Under the pieces are notes generated by a model. The model did not search any database. It saw nothing but the letters and a program-made list of their open reading frames with translations, and was not told the origin of the DNA. Below are positions 17,281 to 26,085 of a DNA stretch of 64,000 bases, piece after piece (the first letter of the stretch is position 1; the number at the start of each line of letters is the position of its first letter). Source of the DNA: Sphingomonadaceae bacterium (GTDB lineage Bacteria; Pseudomonadota; Alphaproteobacteria; Sphingomonadales; Sphingomonadaceae); NCBI GenBank assembly GCA_029268145.1, contig JAJUHA010000005.1, forward strand, positions 40,590 through 104,589, written 5' to 3'. Position numbers and translations under genes: made by a program.

Positions 17281-19806
17281 TCAGCCTCCCATCAGATCCT
17301 GAAGTGCGGAGAAGTGCGGAGATGCCTCGACCGGCGCTGCGCTGCGCGGCTTCCGGCGGGCGGCGAAGGCGTAGCGGCCCTCCCCGCGCGCCGTGCGGAA
17401 GCCGAGCGCCCGCATCAGCCGCGCGAACTGGGGCGCGGAGAGGCCGAGCGCGCTGGCGAGCGCGGGATCGGGCCGGATGCCGGCGCTTCCGGCGCGTTCG
17501 GCAAGCCGTTGGGCGTGCACGGCGCGGGCGGTCCGGTCGACCATGTCGACCCGGACGGCAAGGCCGGCGACCGCCCAGTAGCCGGCGACGGCGAGGAAGC
17601 CCGGCGGCGCTGCCGGGTCGATCGGGATGGCCACCCGCCCGGGCTGTGGCGGCGGCGGCATCTGGGCGATGCGCCCGTGCACGCCCCACAGCGCGAGGCG
17701 CCAGCGGGTCGCCTCCGGCTTCAGGATTCCGCCGACATGGACATGCACCACGCCGATGCGCACCCCGGCCGCGCGCAGCAGCCTGCGGTCACCCGGGCCG
17801 AGCGCGGCCAGGAGATCCTCGACCGACGCCCTGGGCAGGATGCCCATGGTCTCGATCAGCTGGCGCACGAGGCCCCGGGCTGCCGGCGAAAGCCGGTCGG
17901 CGCTCGCTTCCAGCCGCAGAAGCGGGGCGAGATGCCGCTCGAGCGCGCCTGCGAACCAGGCCTGCAGCCGGGCCTCGACCGCGGCGCGGTCCTGCGCAGC
18001 AAGCGCGTCGAGGCTGCGATCAAGCTCGATCCGGGGGAGAAGGGCGGTCCGGCCCCGCCGGAGTGCGGCCACGCGCGCGCCCTGCCAGAGGAGCCGGGGG
18101 GGCATGGCACCGTCGAAGCCGAGCGCGAACGCCTCGTCGGGGGCTGCCCTGAGCGCTGCCGCCCGGCGCGTCAGCTCGCGGGCGAGCCGCCGCTCGGCTG
18201 CGGCAAGAAGGCGCCGCTTCTCGCCGGCCCGCGCGGCCGGGTCGGGCGCGAAGGCAAAGCCGGTCAGCTTGCCGATGACGACCCCGTCCACCACCACGGC
18301 CCCGTCGGGGTCGACCGAGACCGCGAGATCGGGGTCGCGGAGCTTCAGGTCGCGGATGAGGACCGCCGTGCGCCGGTCGACGAAGCGCTGGGTGAGCCGC
18401 TGGTGGAGCGCATCGGAGAGCTTGTCCTCGATCGCCCGCGCCCGCCCGGCCCAGTCCTCGGAATCGGCGAGCCAGCCCGGGCGATGGGCGATGTAGGTCC
18501 AGGTGCGCGCGGCCGCGATCCGGTCGGACAGGGTCGCGATGTCGCCCGACACATTGTCGAGCACGGCAAGCTCCGAGCGCACCCACTCGCCTGGCAGCAG
18601 GCCATTGCCTTCGCTCAGGTGGCGGAAGATCCGCCCGACCAGGCGGGCATGGCGCTCGGCCCCGGTCTTGCGATAGTCGGGAAGCCCGCAGGCGGCCCAC
18701 AGGCGCATCAGCCGGTCGCGCCCCTGGGCGCGCTCCATGACCCAGGGTTCGCCGGCCAGGCGCTTCAGCACGGCCACGTCGATCGCGTCGTCGCCGCGGA
18801 CCAGCTCGTGGCTGGAGGGGCGCGCGTCGAGGCTCATGATGAGCCGGTGCAGCGATCCGAAGTCCAGCCGGGCGTTGCGCCAGTAGAGGCCCCGGAGCGG
18901 CGGGAAGACATGGTTCTCGATGGCCTCGATTTCGCCCGCCTCGAGCAGGAGCGGCCGGTCCCCGTCCTCGCCGGTGCCCAGCTGGACGGTGCCGAAGCTG
19001 CCGTCCTTCTGGTGCCGGCCGGCCCGGCCGGCAATCTGGGCAAGCTCGCTCGTGCGCAGCCGGCGATGCCGCCGTCCGTCGAACTTGGCGAGGCCGGCGA
19101 AGGCGACATGGGCGATGTCCATGTTGAGCCCCATGCCGATCGCGTCGGTCGCGACGAGATAGTCGACCTCGCCCGACTGGTAGAGCGCGACCTGGGCGTT
19201 GCGGGTGCGCGGCGAAAGCCCGCCCATCACCACCGCGGCACCCCCCTTGTGGCGCCGCAGCATCTCGGCCAGCGCATAGACCTCCTCGGCCGAGAAGGCG
19301 ACGACGGCCGAGCGCGGCGGCAGCCGCGACAGCTTGCGCGGGGCGACATGGCCGAGCCGCGACAGGCGCGGCCGGGTGCGGATGTCGGCATCCGGCAGCA
19401 GCCGGCGGATGAGCGGGCGGAGCGTCTCGGCGCCGAGGATGAGCGTTTCCGACGTGCCGCGCATGTGCAGCATGGCGTTGGTGAAGACATGGCCGCGCTC
19501 GGGGTCCGCCCCCATCTGGCCCTCGTCGATCGCGACGAAGGGGAAGGCCCGGTCGGTCGGGAGGCTTTCGGCCGTGCAGAGGAAGTAGCGGGCGCCTTCC
19601 GGCACGATCCGCTCCTCGCCGGTCAGGAGGGCCACCTGCGCCTTGCCCTTGAGCGCCACGACCCGGTCATAGACCTCGCGCGCCAGCAGCCGGAGCGGGA
19701 AGCCCATGACTCCGCCCGAATGGGCGCACATGCGCTCGACGGCGAAATGGGTCTTGCCGGTGTTGGTGGGCCCTAGGATCGCGGTCAGCTGGGCCGAAAG
19801 CGTCAC
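17281..19806 (-). CDS. Suv3-like DExH RNA helicase
   Basis: An 841-residue superfamily 2 helicase close to mitochondrial Suv3. Walker A is GPTNTGKTH (12-20), Walker B is the DEGQM box (94-98), followed by LRTSELAQIAGRAGRH and a long C-terminal region with basic stretches. In mitochondria Suv3 works with PNPase in RNA decay; a similar role here is inference. I start at GTG 19806, which has a GGAG 10 bases upstream and places Walker A at the N-terminus as in the family. The frame is open upstream to 20073. Confidence 0.88.
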   Translation of the reverse strand: MTLSAQLTAILGPTNTGKTHFAVERMCAHSGGVMGFPLRLLAREVYDRVVALKGKAQVALLTGEERIVPEGARYFLCTAESLPTDRAFPFVAIDEGQMGADPERGHVFTNAMLHMRGTSETLILGAETLRPLIRRLLPDADIRTRPRLSRLGHVAPRKLSRLPPRSAVVAFSAEEVYALAEMLRRHKGGAAVVMGGLSPRTRNAQVALYQSGEVDYLVATDAIGMGLNMDIAHVAFAGLAKFDGRRHRRLRTSELAQIAGRAGRHQKDGSFGTVQLGTGEDGDRPLLLEAGEIEAIENHVFPPLRGLYWRNARLDFGSLHRLIMSLDARPSSHELVRGDDAIDVAVLKRLAGEPWVMERAQGRDRLMRLWAACGLPDYRKTGAERHARLVGRIFRHLSEGNGLLPGEWVRSELAVLDNVSGDIATLSDRIAAARTWTYIAHRPGWLADSEDWAGRARAIEDKLSDALHQRLTQRFVDRRTAVLIRDLKLRDPDLAVSVDPDGAVVVDGVVIGKLTGFAFAPDPAARAGEKRRLLAAAERRLARELTRRAAALRAAPDEAFALGFDGAMPPRLLWQGARVAALRRGRTALLPRIELDRSLDALAAQDRAAVEARLQAWFAGALERHLAPLLRLEASADRLSPAARGLVRQLIETMGILPRASVEDLLAALGPGDRRLLRAAGVRIGVVHVHVGGILKPEATRWRLALWGVHGRIAQMPPPPQPGRVAIPIDPAAPPGFLAVAGYWAVAGLAVRVDMVDRTARAVHAQRLAERAGSAGIRPDPALASALGLSAPQFARLMRALGFRTARGEGRYAFAARRKPRSAAPVEASPHFSALQDLMGG

Positions 19807-20262
19807 GCCAGTCTCCGGCCTTGCGCGCTGCAGGAGGGCTGGTGGATGGCCCGGTCCGTGGCCCCCGCCGGACGGCTCACCGCTCCGCTTGCGAACCTGG
19901 TGCGAATTGCGCCCTCCAGATCGTCCGATGCCGAGATATGGTGTCACCAAGACACGCGCAACGCAAGCCATGGTTTGATGACAGGCTCGCGACCGGCGCA
20001 CTCCTGCCCACTCGCTTCGTCGTGTCGAGCGGGCATCCCGTCGCAGGCACCGCGTCTGCCCGCACCCTGCCAATTGACCGCCATCCTCGCCTGAATCATG
20101 TGTCTGCGCATCGGGTTAGCAGGGATCCGACGGGACCGGGTGGCGCGATCATGGAGGGGATGGCATCCAGCGGGTCGGGCGTCGGCATGGCAAGCCGAGG
20201 GGGCCCGCGGCCGTGACTGGCCCCATGGCCGGCCCGCATCCTCAGCCTCTCCGGGGCGCGCG
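19807..20262. other. Divergent intergenic region, no gene seen
   Basis: 456 bases between the divergent helicase and M23 peptidase genes. Only short frames without coding character are present. It holds the candidate helicase promoter, a small palindrome GTGTC-ACCAA-GACAC (19941-19955) and, on the plus strand, a TTGACC (20074-20079) that could be the -35 of the peptidase promoter but has no convincing -10. Confidence 0.6.
19933..19961 (-). promoter_or_regulatory. Putative helicase promoter with internal palindrome
   Basis: Read on the minus strand: TTGCGC, 17 bases, TATCTC. The spacer is largely the inverted repeat GTGTC-TTGGT-GACAC, which could be a repressor site. The distance to the start codon would leave a leader of about 120 bases. 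Confidence 0.3.
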
Positions 20263-21717
20263 GTGACCGCGGCGACGCTTGCCGGCACGCTGCGCGCGCC
20301 CGCGGGCCGCGTCTCCTGGTCGCCTGCGCGCCCGCTTCCGCGCCCCCGCTGGCGCCGGCCGCCGAGCGCGCTCGACCTGGTCGTCGATCTCGGAGACAGC
20401 ATCGGTTCCCGGCAGTGGTGGCAGGGCGCGGCGACGCTGGCCCTGCTCTCGGGTGCCGCGATCGCGATCGGGCTCGCGCCGCCCCGGCTGGTCGAAGGCG
20501 GCGGCGAGCGGCTCACGCCGGCCATCGTCGATGCCCGGCTCCCGGCCCGGATCGGCGCCCTTTCCGGCGGGAGCCGCCACGGCCAGGCGGTGCCGCCGGG
20601 GCCGGCCGCGGTCCGGCTTTCCGAGATTCCCGAGCGGCCGCGGATCGAGCTCGTCGCCAGCGTCGGCGCCGGTGGCAGCCTGCAGGCCGCGCTGCGGCGC
20701 GCGGGCGTCGGGCGCGACGATCTCGAGGCCATCCTTCGCCTCGCGCGCGAAGCGGGCGCGCCGGCCAGCCTCAGGCCCGGCACCGACCTCCAGCTCGTGC
20801 TGGGCCGGCGCGAGAGCCGCAGCGTGCCGCGGCCGGTCGAAAGCCTCGCCTTTCGCGCGGCCTTCGATCTTCGCCTGGGCTTCGCGCGCGGGGCCGACGG
20901 GCTCAGGGTCGAGCGGATCCCCATCCGCGTCGACGCAACACCGCTGCGCGTGACTGGCGAGGTCGGCCGGTCGCTCCATGCCTCGCTGCGGGCCGCCGGC
21001 GTTCCCGGGCCGGTCATCGCCGACTATGTGCGCCAGCTCGGCCAGGTGGTCGACATCCAGCGCGGCGTGCGCGGCCGCGACCGGTTCGACCTCATCATCG
21101 CCCATCGGCAGGCGGAGACCGGCGAGCGCGAGTGGGGCCGGCTGCTCTACGCCGGCCTCGTCGACGGGGATCGCAGCGTCGCGCTGCTCCGCTTCGGGCC
21201 GAAGGGCGAGTTCTTCCGCGAGAATGGCGAGAGCGCGCGGCGCGGCCTCATCCGCACGCCGGTCGAGGGCGCGCGGCGCTCGTCCAACTTCGGCATGCGC
21301 TTCCATCCCATCCTCGGCTATTCGCGCATGCACCGGGGAATCGACTTCGCCGCGCCGACGGGCACGCCGGTGCTCGCCTCGGCCGGCGGGCGCGTGGTGG
21401 CCGCCGGCTGGTCGGGCGGCTATGGCAATCTGGTCGCCGTGCAGCATGGCCGCAACATGGTGACCCGCTACGCCCATCTGTCGAGGATCAGCGTCAGGCT
21501 GGGCGAGACCGTGGCACAGGGCCAGCGCATCGGTGCGGTCGGGTCGACCGGCCTTTCGACCGGCCCGCACCTCCACTATGAGGTCTGGGTGGATGGCAAG
21601 CCGGTGAACCCGGCCCAGGCCCGTTACCTTTCGGGCCACCAGCTCCAGGGCGAGGAGCTCCGGCGGTTCCGCGCCGAGCTCGCGCGGCTCAGGCAGATCG
21701 CGAAGCCCGCGTCCTGA
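20263..21717 (+). CDS. M23 peptidase (LytM-type), membrane-anchored
   Basis: A 484-residue peptidoglycan endopeptidase-type protein. The basic N-terminus leads into one transmembrane segment (about 52-70). A periplasmic region follows, and the C-terminal M23 domain has SSNFGMRFHPILG, HRGIDFAAPTGTPV and HLHYEVWVDGKPVNP, which provide the zinc ligands (His, Asp, His). All ligands are present, so it may be an active endopeptidase rather than an EnvC-like activator. GTG 20263 is chosen by position before the TM segment; the frame is open upstream. Confidence 0.88.
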   Translation: MTAATLAGTLRAPAGRVSWSPARPLPRPRWRRPPSALDLVVDLGDSIGSRQWWQGAATLALLSGAAIAIGLAPPRLVEGGGERLTPAIVDARLPARIGALSGGSRHGQAVPPGPAAVRLSEIPERPRIELVASVGAGGSLQAALRRAGVGRDDLEAILRLAREAGAPASLRPGTDLQLVLGRRESRSVPRPVESLAFRAAFDLRLGFARGADGLRVERIPIRVDATPLRVTGEVGRSLHASLRAAGVPGPVIADYVRQLGQVVDIQRGVRGRDRFDLIIAHRQAETGEREWGRLLYAGLVDGDRSVALLRFGPKGEFFRENGESARRGLIRTPVEGARRSSNFGMRFHPILGYSRMHRGIDFAAPTGTPVLASAGGRVVAAGWSGGYGNLVAVQHGRNMVTRYAHLSRISVRLGETVAQGQRIGAVGSTGLSTGPHLHYEVWVDGKPVNPAQARYLSGHQLQGEELRRFRAELARLRQIAKPAS

Positions 21718-22948
21718 GGGCAAGCGGAAGGCCGGCCGCCACGAGCAGGAGGCCGGCGAAGCCGAGCCAGCCGGCAAGCTCGCTCTGGCTGGCGAGGAGG
21801 CGGGCGTAGCCGACCGAGGACCAGAGCATCCACAGGCACGCCGCAAGAAAGCCCGCCGCGGGAAGGCGGACCGCGGCGAGCTCGGGGAGGCGGAAGGGCA
21901 CGAGGGCGACAAGCGCGAGGAACAGCCAGAAGACCGGCGCCGTGAAGGCGACCATGGCCTCGAAGCCGTCGCGCGCGAGGCCGCCGAGGCCGACGAGGGC
22001 CAGCGCCACCGCGCCCTGCACCAGGAGCGCCGCGACCGGAGTTGACCTTTCGCTGTCCCAGCGGCCGAGGAAGGCGAGCGCCGGCAGATCCTGCCCCAGG
22101 GCGCACATGGCCCGCGCGCCGGTGATGACGGTGACATTGAGGGTCGACCAGGCCGCGAGCACGACGGCGAGTGTGATCGCCGCGGCTCCGGCCTCGCCCA
22201 GCACGGCCTCGGCGATGGCGGTCGCCGGCGCCGGGGTGGCAGCCAGCCGGTCGATGCCGAGCGCGGCGAGATAGGCGAGATTGACCGCAAGATAGAGGAG
22301 CGCGACGAGGAGGATCCCGCCGACGAGGCCGCGCCGCAGGCCAGCCGCGCCGCCGCGCACCTCGCCCGAGAGATAGGCCGCCTCGTTCCAGCCGCCGAAC
22401 ACGAGCATCACGAAGACGAGCGCGAGCCCCGGGTTCGCGTCTGCCGCCGCGGCCGGCGCGGCCGGCTCGGCCGCAAGCGCTTCGGCGGCGGGCAGCGCCA
22501 TGGCCGCGATGGCGGCGAGGGCCGCCATGATCGCAAGGCTCATCAGGCGCTGCGCCGCCGCGCTGACCGACAGGCCGAGGAGGTTGAAGAGCGTGATGAG
22601 CCCGACCGACAGCAGCGCCCAGAGCAGCGCACTGCCCGGCAGCACGGCAGCCAGATAGTCTCCGGCGACGAAGGCGACGGTGGCCAGCGCTCCGGTCTGG
22701 ATGACCGCCGTGCGCGCCCAGACGAAGAGCGCCCCGACCGGCCGGCCCCAGCCCAGTTCGAGGAAGCGATACTCGCCGCCGATGCCGCCGGCCCGCTGCG
22801 CCAGTGCTGCGTAGGTCAGGCCGCCAATGACGGCGACGGCCGCGCCGAGAAGCCAGATGCCCAGAAAGCCGGCCGGGTCGCCGATGAGGCGCGCGACATC
22901 GGCTGGCGCGCGGAAGATGCCGGCGCCGATGACGATGCCGGCGACCAT
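21689..22948 (-). CDS. APC-family amino-acid permease
   Basis: A 419-residue membrane protein with about twelve hydrophobic helices, starting with the APC signature GIVIGAGIFRAP in helix 1. The conserved helix-6 region is FVMLVFGGWNEAAYLSGEVRG. ATG 22946-22948 leaves a very short N-terminus. In-frame sequence upstream (PPDIAL) looks like the family, but the only initiator-like codons are CTG, so the true start may be slightly upstream. The 3' end overlaps the M23 gene by 29 bases, tail to tail. Confidence 0.85.
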   Translation of the reverse strand: MVAGIVIGAGIFRAPADVARLIGDPAGFLGIWLLGAAVAVIGGLTYAALAQRAGGIGGEYRFLELGWGRPVGALFVWARTAVIQTGALATVAFVAGDYLAAVLPGSALLWALLSVGLITLFNLLGLSVSAAAQRLMSLAIMAALAAIAAMALPAAEALAAEPAAPAAAADANPGLALVFVMLVFGGWNEAAYLSGEVRGGAAGLRRGLVGGILLVALLYLAVNLAYLAALGIDRLAATPAPATAIAEAVLGEAGAAAITLAVVLAAWSTLNVTVITGARAMCALGQDLPALAFLGRWDSERSTPVAALLVQGAVALALVGLGGLARDGFEAMVAFTAPVFWLFLALVALVPFRLPELAAVRLPAAGFLAACLWMLWSSVGYARLLASQSELAGWLGFAGLLLVAAGLPLALRTRASRSA

Positions 22949-23006
22949 CAGGGCAATGTCGGGCGGCGACAGCCGCGCCGTGGGCGGAGCGGGGCGTGTC
23001 AGCGGA

Positions 23007-23921
23007 TCAGCCGCCGATCCGGGTCGCCGTCCAGCCCCGTCCGACGAGGCCGTTCTCGCTCACCTCGCCCGTCAGCTCGCGCCCGTCGGCGAACGTCAGG
23101 ATGACCTCCGTGCCGCGCACCCGGCCGCCGGTGATCGGCCCGCCCGACGCCGAGAGCTTCTGGTAGGTCTGGGCAAGGGTCGCGGCGAACCGCGCATTCC
23201 CGACCTCGAAGGCCCAGCGCCCGGCAATCTGCGCGGGCACGATCCAGAGATAGCCGGTCGCCTCGTCGGTCCGGATGGTCTCGTCCGGCTCCCAGTCCCC
23301 CATGTCGAAGGCGTGGCTCACCACGCGGGTGCCGGGCTTCATGGCAAGGATGGTCGGCCTGAGCTTCAGGTTGAGGTTGGGCAGGAGATAGAGGGTCACG
23401 ACGGTCGCGGACGAGAAATCCGCCTCGAAGATGTCCCCGCGCTGGAAGGTGACCCGGGTGCGCACGCCGGCGCGCTCGGCGTTCCGCCGGGCCAGGGCCA
23501 CCATGTCGCCGTTGTAGTCGATTCCGTGGGCGCGTGCGCCGAAATCCCGGGCCGCCGCGATCGGGAAGCGGCCGTCGCCCGAGCCGAGATCGACGACATA
23601 GTCGGCCTTCGTGACCTTCGCGGCCGTGAGCAGCGCCTTCACCAGGCTCTCGGGCGTCGGCACCCAGATCACGTCCTTGCCGGCCTGACCGACCGCGGGC
23701 TGATACTCCGCGTCGCCGAGCTTCTCCTGGCCCTCGAGGGTGGAGAGCGCCACGACGGGCGCTTGAATCGGCGCGGGCATGGCGAGCGGCGCGCCGGGGA
23801 TCATGGGCGCCGCAGGGGCCGCGAGCGGGGCAGGGGGCACCGGGCTTGCCGGCACCAGCCGGACCTGCGCCGTCGCGGCCGAGGGAAGCGCGAGAAGCAG
23901 GGCGACCAGCGTGTGGCGCAT
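23007..23921 (-). CDS. Class I SAM methyltransferase with signal peptide
   Basis: A 304-residue protein. It has a clean Sec signal (MRHTLVALLLALPSAATAQ), then a Pro/Ala-rich linker (about 20-60) and a class I methyltransferase core: VVDLGSGDGRFPIAAA, GIDYNGDMVALARRN, then DIFEADFS. The domain is followed by about 90 residues of beta-rich sequence ending in DGRELTGEVSENGLVGRGW. A GGAGG precedes ATG 23919-23921. SAM is not known to be available in the periplasm, so export of such an enzyme is puzzling; the signal could be an anchor. The substrate is unknown. Confidence 0.75.
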   Translation of the reverse strand: MRHTLVALLLALPSAATAQVRLVPASPVPPAPLAAPAAPMIPGAPLAMPAPIQAPVVALSTLEGQEKLGDAEYQPAVGQAGKDVIWVPTPESLVKALLTAAKVTKADYVVDLGSGDGRFPIAAARDFGARAHGIDYNGDMVALARRNAERAGVRTRVTFQRGDIFEADFSSATVVTLYLLPNLNLKLRPTILAMKPGTRVVSHAFDMGDWEPDETIRTDEATGYLWIVPAQIAGRWAFEVGNARFAATLAQTYQKLSASGGPITGGRVRGTEVILTFADGRELTGEVSENGLVGRGWTATRIGG

Positions 23922-23992
23922 CAGTTCCTCCCGGATTGGCGGTCTGCCAGCGGCCGTGGCACGCCTCTGCTGGCGCGGATAGGCGGCTGGGG

Positions 23993-24853
23993 TCACGGCG
24001 TCCAGCGGGCAAAGATCGCAGTGGGCAGCAGCCGGCCGCGCGCGCTCTCGACGAGCGCCATCTCGCCGGCACCGACGCGGCCGCCCAGCCGGGCGGTCGC
24101 CTCGCCGAGCGCGCGCGCAAGCGCCAGCGCCGACAGGCGCACCGCGTAGCTCGTCACGATCATCAGCCTGCCACTGCCCTCGAGAAGCTGAGCACAGGCT
24201 GAAAGCAGCGGCGCAAGGTCGGTCTCGAGCGTCCAGACCTCGCCATCGGGCCCGCGCCCATATTTGGGCGGATCGAGCAGGATCGCGCCATAGCGCCGCC
24301 CGCGGCGGACCTCGCGTGCCACGAACTTCCGCGCGTCCTCGACGATCCAGCGGATGGGGGCATGGTCGAGGCCGGAAAGCGCGGCATTCGCGCGGGCGAG
24401 CGCGATCGCCTTGCGGCTGGCATCGACATGGACCACGTCGGCGCCTGCGCCGGCGGCGACGAGCGAGGCGACGCCGGTGTAGCCGAAGAGGTTGAGCACC
24501 GGCGCATCCGGCCCGGCCGCGTCCGCAAGCGCGGCCCAGTGGGGCGCCATGTCGGGAAAGAAGCCGAGGTGGCGGAAGGGAGTCGGCATCGCCCACAGCC
24601 GCACGCCGGCCTGAACGATCGGCCAGCGCTCGGGGAGGGTTGGCGAAAGGCTCCAGCGGCCCCCGCCCTCCTCGTCGGAGCCGCCGGTGAAGGTGCCGTC
24701 GGCCTCCCACGCCGCGGTCGCCGGCGGCCACAGGGCCTGGGGCTCCGGGCGGATGAAGCGATAGGGGCCGCAGCGCTCCAGCTTGCGGCCATCGCCGCAG
24801 TCGAGCAGCGCATATCCATCCGACGGCGGGACCGCGAGGGTCTCGAGGATCAC
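23993..24853 (-). CDS. RlmI-like class I SAM methyltransferase
   Basis: A 286-residue methyltransferase of the RlmI/RlmK type. It has VLNLFGYTGVASLVAA as SAM-binding motif I, then VHVDASRKAIALA, and the acceptor loop LLDPPKYGRG. Members modify cytosine C5 or guanine N7 in 23S rRNA; the N-terminal PUA domain of RlmI is missing here, so the target is unknown. GTG 24851-24853 overlaps the stop of the M16 protease gene, so it is the tail of the cox-thrC-M16 run. Confidence 0.8.
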   Translation of the reverse strand: MILETLAVPPSDGYALLDCGDGRKLERCGPYRFIRPEPQALWPPATAAWEADGTFTGGSDEEGGGRWSLSPTLPERWPIVQAGVRLWAMPTPFRHLGFFPDMAPHWAALADAAGPDAPVLNLFGYTGVASLVAAGAGADVVHVDASRKAIALARANAALSGLDHAPIRWIVEDARKFVAREVRRGRRYGAILLDPPKYGRGPDGEVWTLETDLAPLLSACAQLLEGSGRLMIVTSYAVRLSALALARALGEATARLGGRVGAGEMALVESARGRLLPTAIFARWTP

Positions 24854-26085
24854 GGCAGCCGCTTGAGCGGCCGCGGGCCCACGCTGGCCAGCGCGACCGG
24901 GCCGGCCAGCATGGCCGCGCCTGCCGCGCGCGCCTCCTCGAGGCTGACCGAATCGATTGCCGCTTCCACCTCCTCGGGCGGAACGGCGCGGCCGTGGGTG
25001 AGCAGGGTCTGGCCCACCCAGCCCACCTGGCCGGCGCAGCCCTCGAGGCCCATCAGCAGCCCGGCCTTCACCTGCGTACGCGCGCGCGCAAGCTCGGCTG
25101 GCGCAAGCGTGGCGGCGGTGGCACGCGCCACTTCGAGCGCAAGCGCGGCCGCGCGCTCGGCATCCTCGGGCCTGGTCGCGAGATGGAGGGTGGTCATGCC
25201 GAGATCGGCATAGGGCGCATGGCTCGCCGAGACGCTGTAGGCGAGGCCGCGTGCCTCGCGCAGCTCCTGGAAGAGCCGCGAGGAGGCCCCGCCGCCCAGC
25301 GCGGTGGCGAACAGCTCGGCGGCATAATGGTCGGGCGCATGGACCCCCGGCCCGGGAAGGCCGATGGCGATCTGGGTCACGTCGGCCCGCCGGCGCTCGG
25401 CCAGCGTGCGGCCGGCGAAGGCCGCCCGTTCGAAGTCCGCCGGGGGGGCAGAAGGGAGATCATCGAGAAGCGCTGCGGCGGCGGCGACCAGCTCCGCATG
25501 GGAAACTGCGCCCGCGGCCACCAGCGCAAGGCCCGGGCCGCGGTAGCTGCGGTCGCGCCAGGCCCTGAGCGCCGAGGTGTCGATCCGGGCCAGCGTCGCC
25601 GGCGTGCCGAGGATCGGCCGGCCGAGCGGCTGGTCGGGAAAGGCGGCCTCCTGCAGGAGGTCGAAAACGCGATCCTCGGCGGCGTCCGCGGCCTCGCGGA
25701 TCTCGGCGTCCACCACCTGCTTCTCGAGCGCGAGGTCGGCCTCGGCGAAGCGCGGCTTCGTCACCATCTCGGCCAGGAGCGAGACGGCAAGCGGCATGTC
25801 CCCGGCCATCACCCGGGCATGGAACAGGGTCATGTCCCGCGAGGTCCAGGCATTGAGGGCGCCACCGACATCCTCGATGGCCTCGGCGAGCGCGCGGGCG
25901 TCGCGCACGTCGGTGCCCTTGAACAGCATGTGCTCGAACAGATGCGCCAGGCCGTTCTCGGCGGCCTGCTCGTGGCGCGCGCCGACGCGGGCGCACAGGC
26001 CGACGGCCGCCGTGCGCAGGCCCGGCATGACGACGGTTGCAACCGTCAGCCCGTTGGCGAGCCGGCTGGTGGCCACCTCGGTCAT
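24850..26085 (-). CDS. M16 zinc peptidase (processing-peptidase-like)
   Basis: A 411-residue inverzincin. The zinc motif HLFEH (His48, Glu51, His52) and the distal ligand Glu128, 76 residues later, are all present. The second half (ALGGGASSRLFQELREARGLAYSVSA) is the non-catalytic M16 repeat. It is related to the mitochondrial processing peptidase beta subunit and bacterial PqqL-like peptidases. It starts at ATG 26083-26085, overlapping the thrC stop. The link with thrC and the cox genes is conserved in many alphaproteobacteria. Confidence 0.92.
   Translation of the reverse strand: MTEVATSRLANGLTVATVVMPGLRTAAVGLCARVGARHEQAAENGLAHLFEHMLFKGTDVRDARALAEAIEDVGGALNAWTSRDMTLFHARVMAGDMPLAVSLLAEMVTKPRFAEADLALEKQVVDAEIREAADAAEDRVFDLLQEAAFPDQPLGRPILGTPATLARIDTSALRAWRDRSYRGPGLALVAAGAVSHAELVAAAAALLDDLPSAPPADFERAAFAGRTLAERRRADVTQIAIGLPGPGVHAPDHYAAELFATALGGGASSRLFQELREARGLAYSVSASHAPYADLGMTTLHLATRPEDAERAAALALEVARATAATLAPAELARARTQVKAGLLMGLEGCAGQVGWVGQTLLTHGRAVPPEEVEAAIDSVSLEEARAAGAAMLAGPVALASVGPRPLKRLP

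Noticed and set aside
20152..20216. Short frame before the M23 peptidase
   Set aside because: About 20 residues of Gly/Ser only; no evidence of coding.
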